Shown piece after piece: positions 59,018-64,000 of a DNA stretch of 64,000 nucleotides. Origin of the DNA: CAYPHA01 sp964410215 (lineage in GTDB: Bacteria; Calditrichota; Calditrichia; Calditrichales; CAYPHA01); the NCBI GenBank assembly GCA_964410215.1, contig CAYPHA010000004.1:1-64000 (forward strand). Direction: 5' to 3'. A program made the translations under genes and the position numbers. Position 1 is the first letter of the stretch; every line of letters begins with the position of its first letter. A model generated the notes under the pieces. The model had not been told where the DNA came from. It was given only the letters and a program-made list of their open reading frames with translations, and made no database searches.

Positions 59018-60955
59018 ATGCGAGGATTCTTATCTAAAAACAGATGCAAAGTCCTGCCGGTTCTCGGGATAGTGATTTTTCTTTTCGGAAATCTGTCCTA
59101 TGCCCAGGATGGTGATGGGGGTACCGAAAGCAATTTCCATATCGGATTCGGTGCCCGGGCGATGGGATTAGGCAGTGCGTTTACGGCCCTGGCCGATGAT
59201 CCGACGGCTGTATTCTGGAATTCAGCCGGACTGGAGAATATCTACAGCCAGAGTGTGACCTTATTCTATACGCAGCTAATCGAGGGGGATTATCAGTTCA
59301 TCGGTTATGCCTTCCCGACGTTGAATCTGGGAACATTTGGCATCGGTCTGGGACGCATCGGCGTTTCGGATATCCCGCAGACGAATGAATTTGAGCCTCT
59401 CGGCAATTCATTCGATTTCGGTGAATACCAGGCTTATTTGTCCTATGCCAAAGACCTGATGTGGAATATTACGGCCGGTACATCGGTACGCGTTCTTTAC
59501 CGTGGCTGGTCGGGACTGCAAAATATAGACGGTACGAATTCAGACCTCAATGACTTTGGCATAGGCGCCGATTTCGGATTTATGTACAGACCGGACTGGT
59601 TTGGCTCACCCATTCTGCAGGATTGGGCCCTGGGTCTCAATGTCATTAATTTATTCCCACCACAGATGAATGAAGGCGATAACATCGATGAATTCCCATT
59701 GACGTTTAAATTCGGAATTTCCAAAAAAATTCGCTTTGCGGGCTCCGGTAACCTAAATTTATTATTTGATATTAATCATTCGGTAAACCGGTCCATGCGT
59801 TTTCATATGGGTACGGAATACAGCTTCCGGGATGTGGGAATGCTGCGTGTCGGTTTTAATAACAGTTCCCCGGCATTCGGAGCCGGCTTGAAATACAGCA
59901 TGTTTCAGATCGATTACGGGATGGGCAATTCACAGGCAACTAATGAGTATCCGGATATGCTGAATACCATGCATCGTATCTCTTTTACCATTAATTTCGG
60001 GCTGAACCGCGATGAACTGTTCGCCATCGCCGAAGACAAGCGAATACGTAACGAAGAGCGCATCATCGCCGAGATCCGTGAGGCAGATAAACAAAAATTT
60101 ATTGCAGAACGCCTGAAACAGGCCGATACCTATTTTCAGGAGAACAATTATCTCGATGCGATCGTTGAATACCAGCAGGTGATCGGGGCCGATCCGTTCC
60201 ATTTCCGGGCCAAAGTGATGCTGGATTCGGCTAACGGACTCCTGCAGAAGGGCTTCGAAGACGAACAGGCCCTGGCCGTGCAGGATGCCCTCGATAAGGA
60301 ACGGGCCGAAAACGATCGCGCGTTCATTGAAGAACACTATGAGCGGGGACGTACGTACCTGGATAAAAAACAGTTTACGGAAGCCCTGATCGAATTCAAT
60401 ATCGCCCTGGAACGGGATCCGGACCAGGAAACGGTGAAAGAGGCGATCCGGACAACCCAGCGGCGCCTGAATGAGGAAATCAATAACCTGCTGGCACGCA
60501 GCCGGAGGGAAATGCAGGATGAAAACTATTCCGAAGCCCTGCGCCTGCTGTCCGATGCCCGGCTGCTCGGAGGCGACAATACGAGCGTAATGAGGGAGAT
60601 CGAAACCCTGACACAGCGTATCAAATTGCAGGATAATATCCGGAAAGGACTGGAATTGTACGATCTCGGGGAATTCAACAGAGCCCTCGAGCTCTTTGAA
60701 GATGCTTTACAGGCCGATCCGGAAAATAACCTGGTTAAACAGTACTATGAGCGCTCCAGGATCGAAATGTCTTCCGATGAACAGATTATGGACGCCGAAA
60801 CGAACCGGCGCTATTACGAGGGTGTGGAACTCTTCCTGATAGGCAAATACACGGAAGCCATCGCCATCTGGCAGGAGATCCTGGAAGATCACCCGTATAA
60901 TAAGAAGGTCCTCGAGGCCATCAGAAATGCAGAGGAACGCAGGGACGCAAAATAA
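59018..60955 (+). CDS. PorV/PorQ-like outer-membrane protein with TPR tail
   Basis: A 645-residue protein. A signal peptide covers residues 1-30 (LPVLGIVIFLFGNLSYAQ). Residues about 38-330 form the PorV/PorQ (UPF0164-like) barrel: IGFGARAMGLGSAFTALADDPTAVFWNSAGL is the family hallmark (residues about 43-73; key words GARAMGLG, DDP, WNPAGL-like WNSAGL). A charged helix follows (about 335-365), then TPR-like repeats (NNYLDAIVEYQQVIGADPFHF, KQFTEALIEFNIALERDPDQE, GEFNRALELFEDALQADPENN, GKYTEAIAIWQEILEDHPYNK). PorV shuttles type IX cargo from the translocon to the attachment complex. It starts 14 bases after the giant gene, so it is probably the dedicated export or anchoring partner. The TPR tail is longer than in classical PorV. 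Confidence 0.86.
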   Translation: MRGFLSKNRCKVLPVLGIVIFLFGNLSYAQDGDGGTESNFHIGFGARAMGLGSAFTALADDPTAVFWNSAGLENIYSQSVTLFYTQLIEGDYQFIGYAFPTLNLGTFGIGLGRIGVSDIPQTNEFEPLGNSFDFGEYQAYLSYAKDLMWNITAGTSVRVLYRGWSGLQNIDGTNSDLNDFGIGADFGFMYRPDWFGSPILQDWALGLNVINLFPPQMNEGDNIDEFPLTFKFGISKKIRFAGSGNLNLLFDINHSVNRSMRFHMGTEYSFRDVGMLRVGFNNSSPAFGAGLKYSMFQIDYGMGNSQATNEYPDMLNTMHRISFTINFGLNRDELFAIAEDKRIRNEERIIAEIREADKQKFIAERLKQADTYFQENNYLDAIVEYQQVIGADPFHFRAKVMLDSANGLLQKGFEDEQALAVQDALDKERAENDRAFIEEHYERGRTYLDKKQFTEALIEFNIALERDPDQETVKEAIRTTQRRLNEEINNLLARSRREMQDENYSEALRLLSDARLLGGDNTSVMREIETLTQRIKLQDNIRKGLELYDLGEFNRALELFEDALQADPENNLVKQYYERSRIEMSSDEQIMDAETNRRYYEGVELFLIGKYTEAIAIWQEILEDHPYNKKVLEAIRNAEERRDAK

Positions 60956-60970
60956 AGATCCGTTCTGTCT

Positions 60971-63900
60971 ATGTTTAAAAATGTAAAAAAAGAAGAAATT
61001 ACCATTCCGGCACAGATGTCCTATCTGGTGCAGGTGCGGGATTTTATCGAACATATCGGCAAGAAGTACAAGTTCTCCGAAAAAATCGTGAACTCCTTCA
61101 AACTGGTGGTCGATGAAGCCTGTACCAATATCATCCGTCACGGCTACCGCGATATCAAGAATGGTGAAATTATACTGAAAGCCATCGTCCGGCGCCTCAG
61201 CCTGACCATCCTGATCGTGGATCAGGGTATTTCCTATGATCCGCGCTCCGCCAATACCCCCGACCTGGCCAAGTATGTCAATATCGGGAAAAAAGGCGGT
61301 CTGGGAATCATGATGATGCGCAAGCTGATGGATGATATCCAGTATTCGGTGACGGAAAACGGCAACGAATTCCGTCTGACCAAATACCGCGAGGCCAGCC
61401 ATGAGTCGCGGCTTTCCCAGTACTGGAATGCGCTGACCATGCGCACCAAGTATTCGGTGATCACTTCTATCATTCTTACTGTCCTTTTTATGACCTTTTT
61501 CGGTTTCTTTTACTTCAATGTCCAGGGTGATGTACAACAGGAAGTGATTCAACAGGCTTCCACCGGCTGCCAGTCCCTGGCCGATAATACGATCGATAAT
61601 CTGATCCGGAATAATGATCTGGCCCTGTTCGAAGATGTGCGGGTCATCCGCAAGAATAATGAAAATATTATCCGTGATGTCTTTATCGTGCGTCCGGACA
61701 GTCAGCTCGTCGCCCACAGCACGCCTGCAAAAATGCTGGAAATGGGGAGATACAGCCCGCCGGCTGATCAGGTTTTTGTCGACAGCGTCAATAATGTGGC
61801 TGTTACCAAATATGTGCAGGGGGACACCCTCCAACTGTTCGATTTCAGTTGCCAGATTCGCCAATCACTGAGCGGTGAAGGGGCCGTACTGGGCTATGCC
61901 CATGTGCTGGTGGACCAGAGTCGTCTGGATGAAATAGCGGCATCCCGCAAGCTGCGTATCAGCATTTATATGCTGATTGTTCTCATTATTGGTTATTTCG
62001 GGGCTTATTTCCTGATATACCGCATCATTACACCATTCCACAGCCTGGCCGACTGGGTGCGCCAGGTGGTTATCGGAAAAATCGACCAGGATGAAATCGA
62101 TATCGATGCATCTGATGAGCTCGGTGAAATCGCCCAGGCTTTCAACGAGATGACCGACAAGTTCCGTAAGGCCCAGGTCAATCTTATGGAACAGCAGAAG
62201 CTGCAGAAAGAGCTTCAGGTTGCCCAGGAAATTCAGCAGATGCTGCTGCCCAGTGACTTTCCCAGCGTGGAAGGCTTTGAGATCGCTTCCTACTACGAAG
62301 CGGCTAAAGAAGTGGGTGGTGACCTTTTCGACTTTGTGGAAGTCGATGCCGATACAATCGGAATCTGCGTAGCAGACGTATCCGGTAAAGGCGTGCCGGG
62401 ATCATTGATCATGACCATGATCCGTACAGCCCTGCGGCTCGAATCGCGTGACAATCATGACCCGGCCGATGTGCTGGCACGTGTCAATCGCTTCGTTACC
62501 GATGATATGAAACGCGGCATGTTTGTCACCATGTTCTATGTGGTCATCGATTCCCGTAATCGTGTTATTCATTATGCCAGTGCCGGTCACAACCCGATGA
62601 TTCTATATCGTCCGTCGACAAGGCATACGTATTACCTCAATCCTTCGGGTTTTCCGGTCGGGATTCAGCTTCCTGATATAAAACTGTTTGATCAGAAGAT
62701 CGAAACCGATTCGATCCGCCTCAAGGAAGACGATATTCTGGTCCTCTATACCGATGGTATAACGGAGGCGATGAATGTCAAGCGGGAACTGTTCCGTGAA
62801 GAACGTTTTCTGGACAGCATACGTCGCAATGGACACTACGATGTTACTGAATTCGTGAAGAGCATCAAGGATGACCTTAAAAACTTTACCGGTGGTGCTA
62901 TTCAGAATGATGATATCACCTTCGTTTCCATAAAAGAAAAACTGATGCCCGGTGAAGTCCTGTATAAGATCCACAAAGAAATGCATGACCTGATTTTAGA
63001 GGGGATGACCATCAAAGATGCCTGCGAGAAGATGCGTGTATCCCCGTATCATTTTTATAAATATAAAGGAATTGTGGAGGAAGGCGGACTGGAAGGCCTG
63101 AAAGAATACCTGGCCGGGAAAGATACGATTGGAAAAAAACATCTTTCAATTGAAACGAAAACGAAGATGTTCGATATTATCGCCAAGCATCCGGGCTATG
63201 GCGCCAAGAGTATAGCGAATCACCTCAACACCGAAGCCTATGGTTTTGAAAAAGTCGATGAACGTCTGATTTATAATGAACTGGTGAAACTGCGCCTGAC
63301 CAAGCGTGAACAGCGTGACCGCTGGATCAATAAATCGGATCGTATGAAACGTCTGAAACAACCGGGAACGCCGTTGTTAACACTCGATGGCCAGGTGATC
63401 CTCAATTTCGAATCGTCCGAAAACGAAGTCGCAAAACGCCATGCACCCATAGAAAATCATTTTATGCAGCAGCAGGGTGAACGCAGAGAAACGTTTGTCC
63501 GTGAAATCGGCCCGAAACCGAAAAAGGAAGAACCTGCTAAAACAGAAGAAAAGCCAACCGTACAACCCGCAGAGACCGGTACGGATCATGCGCAGAAAGC
63601 GGAACCAAGAAAAGCGGATATTACCGGTGCGGTTTCATTGAAGGACAAACGAAGCGCTTCCGTCAGCAAGCCAGCATCAAAACCGGAAACAAAAAAAGAG
63701 ACAGCGCCGGCACCATCCAAACCGGCTGCAACCCGGCAGGTGCCGAAAAAAGCGTCAGGCCAGGAAAAAGCCAGACCGAAACCACAAAAAGATACAGCAA
63801 AACCGAAAACGGCAAAGCCGGATACAAAAATCAACGCAAAGCCCGCTCCAAAATCAAAACCGGAAAGCACAGCGGAAGCAGCCCCGCAGATTCCGATGAG

Positions 63901-64000
63901 CCGTGAAGAATTGCTCAAACAGGTGAGCCGTAAGACAGAACCGGGTGTTATCGATGAATTGTATCATTCCATCACAGACGACATCAAAGCCATTGATACG
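60971..64000 (+). CDS. Membrane RsbW-like ATPase / SpoIIE phosphatase with HTH tail (partial)
   Basis: Open through the window end, 1,010 codons seen. Residues 1-140 are an RsbW/SpoIIAB-type ATPase domain: N-box DEACTN (48-53), VDQG (83-86), KKGGLGIMM (107-115). TM1 is about 161-182, an extracytoplasmic sensor about 183-330, TM2 about 335-355, then HAMP and a helical linker. The SpoIIE/PP2C phosphatase has metal residues D451 (VGGDLF), D469 (ADVSGKG), D595 (YTDGITE) and D647-D648 (QNDDITF). Two helix-turn-helix-like segments follow (about 665-715 and 720-780, GMTIKDACEKMRVSPYHFYKY and HPGYGAKSIANHL), then a Lys/Pro/Ala-rich tail. It probably runs a partner-switch (anti-sigma/anti-anti-sigma) circuit; no sigma factor is seen nearby. 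It follows the PorV-like gene by 15 bases. No ribosome site is evident at ATG 60971. Confidence 0.88.
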   Translation, partial: MFKNVKKEEITIPAQMSYLVQVRDFIEHIGKKYKFSEKIVNSFKLVVDEACTNIIRHGYRDIKNGEIILKAIVRRLSLTILIVDQGISYDPRSANTPDLAKYVNIGKKGGLGIMMMRKLMDDIQYSVTENGNEFRLTKYREASHESRLSQYWNALTMRTKYSVITSIILTVLFMTFFGFFYFNVQGDVQQEVIQQASTGCQSLADNTIDNLIRNNDLALFEDVRVIRKNNENIIRDVFIVRPDSQLVAHSTPAKMLEMGRYSPPADQVFVDSVNNVAVTKYVQGDTLQLFDFSCQIRQSLSGEGAVLGYAHVLVDQSRLDEIAASRKLRISIYMLIVLIIGYFGAYFLIYRIITPFHSLADWVRQVVIGKIDQDEIDIDASDELGEIAQAFNEMTDKFRKAQVNLMEQQKLQKELQVAQEIQQMLLPSDFPSVEGFEIASYYEAAKEVGGDLFDFVEVDADTIGICVADVSGKGVPGSLIMTMIRTALRLESRDNHDPADVLARVNRFVTDDMKRGMFVTMFYVVIDSRNRVIHYASAGHNPMILYRPSTRHTYYLNPSGFPVGIQLPDIKLFDQKIETDSIRLKEDDILVLYTDGITEAMNVKRELFREERFLDSIRRNGHYDVTEFVKSIKDDLKNFTGGAIQNDDITFVSIKEKLMPGEVLYKIHKEMHDLILEGMTIKDACEKMRVSPYHFYKYKGIVEEGGLEGLKEYLAGKDTIGKKHLSIETKTKMFDIIAKHPGYGAKSIANHLNTEAYGFEKVDERLIYNELVKLRLTKREQRDRWINKSDRMKRLKQPGTPLLTLDGQVILNFESSENEVAKRHAPIENHFMQQQGERRETFVREIGPKPKKEEPAKTEEKPTVQPAETGTDHAQKAEPRKADITGAVSLKDKRSASVSKPASKPETKKETAPAPSKPAATRQVPKKASGQEKARPKPQKDTAKPKTAKPDTKINAKPAPKSKPESTAEAAPQIPMSREELLKQVSRKTEPGVIDELYHSITDDIKAIDT

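Noticed and set aside
60707..61864. 385-codon minus-strand open frame opposite the PorV-like and SpoIIE-type genes
   Set aside because: The plus strand has clear PorV/TPR and RsbW/SpoIIE motifs here; the minus-strand peptide is Ile/His/Phe-rich without recognisable domains.
63480..63900. Lys/Pro/Ala-rich tail as a separate gene or frameshift
   Set aside because: The phase is unbroken from the phosphatase domain, and the low-complexity tail is typical of a disordered extension.

Overview
The window (about 48-50% G+C by eye) comes from a Gram-negative, outer-membrane-bearing bacterium: it encodes SurA-type chaperones, outer-membrane barrels, a TolC/RND export system and UppS. A PorV/PorQ-like protein next to a very large secreted protein with an 'FPNPF' FlgD/Por-type C-terminal domain, and the chain mfd - peptidyl-prolyl isomerase - isomerase - surA, point to the FCB assemblage (Bacteroidota, Calditrichota, KSB1, Marinimicrobia and relatives). 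This is inference from gene content; no rRNA is present. A run of exactly 100 N marks an assembly scaffold gap.

Region 1 (1-8378): the 3' end of groL and its terminator, an M16 zinc peptidase, an FGGY sugar kinase, a divergent outer-membrane barrel gene, a small exported protein, and the coupled pair cmoA-cmoB for wobble uridine modification. Region 2 (8381-14867): a four-PAS hybrid histidine kinase and uppS on the minus strand, then a plus-strand gene joining a CadC-like winged helix, a STAND NTPase and a glycine-rich polytopic membrane domain. Region 3 (15041-20656): a tripartite efflux operon (adaptor, RND pump, TolC-like channel). Region 4 (20711-34180): glycogen phosphorylase (minus strand), lon, a TPR protein, mfd, and three PPIC-type isomerases in a row ending in SurA. 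Region 5 (34354-39043): a cyclic-di-GMP cluster of a GAF-GGDEF synthase, a TPR protein and a membrane GAF-HD-GYP phosphodiesterase.

Region 6 (39318-60955) is the most striking part: a small exported protein, then one gene of about 19 kb encoding a secreted protein of roughly 6,400 residues, then a PorV-like barrel with a TPR tail. The giant protein has a signal peptide, an N-terminal beta domain, about ten Ig-like repeats of 96-98 residues, about four invasin-type Ig domains, about 36 CARDB-like modules of 110-130 residues and a C-terminal sorting-type domain. The assembly gap lies in the most homogeneous repeats; the frame change across it is an artefact of the arbitrary gap length. The PorV-like neighbour suggests a Por-type export or anchoring route.

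Region 7 (60971-end): a partial gene joining an RsbW-like ATPase domain, a two-TM sensor, HAMP, a SpoIIE-type phosphatase, two helix-turn-helix-like segments and a Lys/Pro/Ala-rich tail. It follows the secretion genes by 15 bases and may share their transcript. No tRNA, rRNA, insertion sequence or CRISPR array was recognised.
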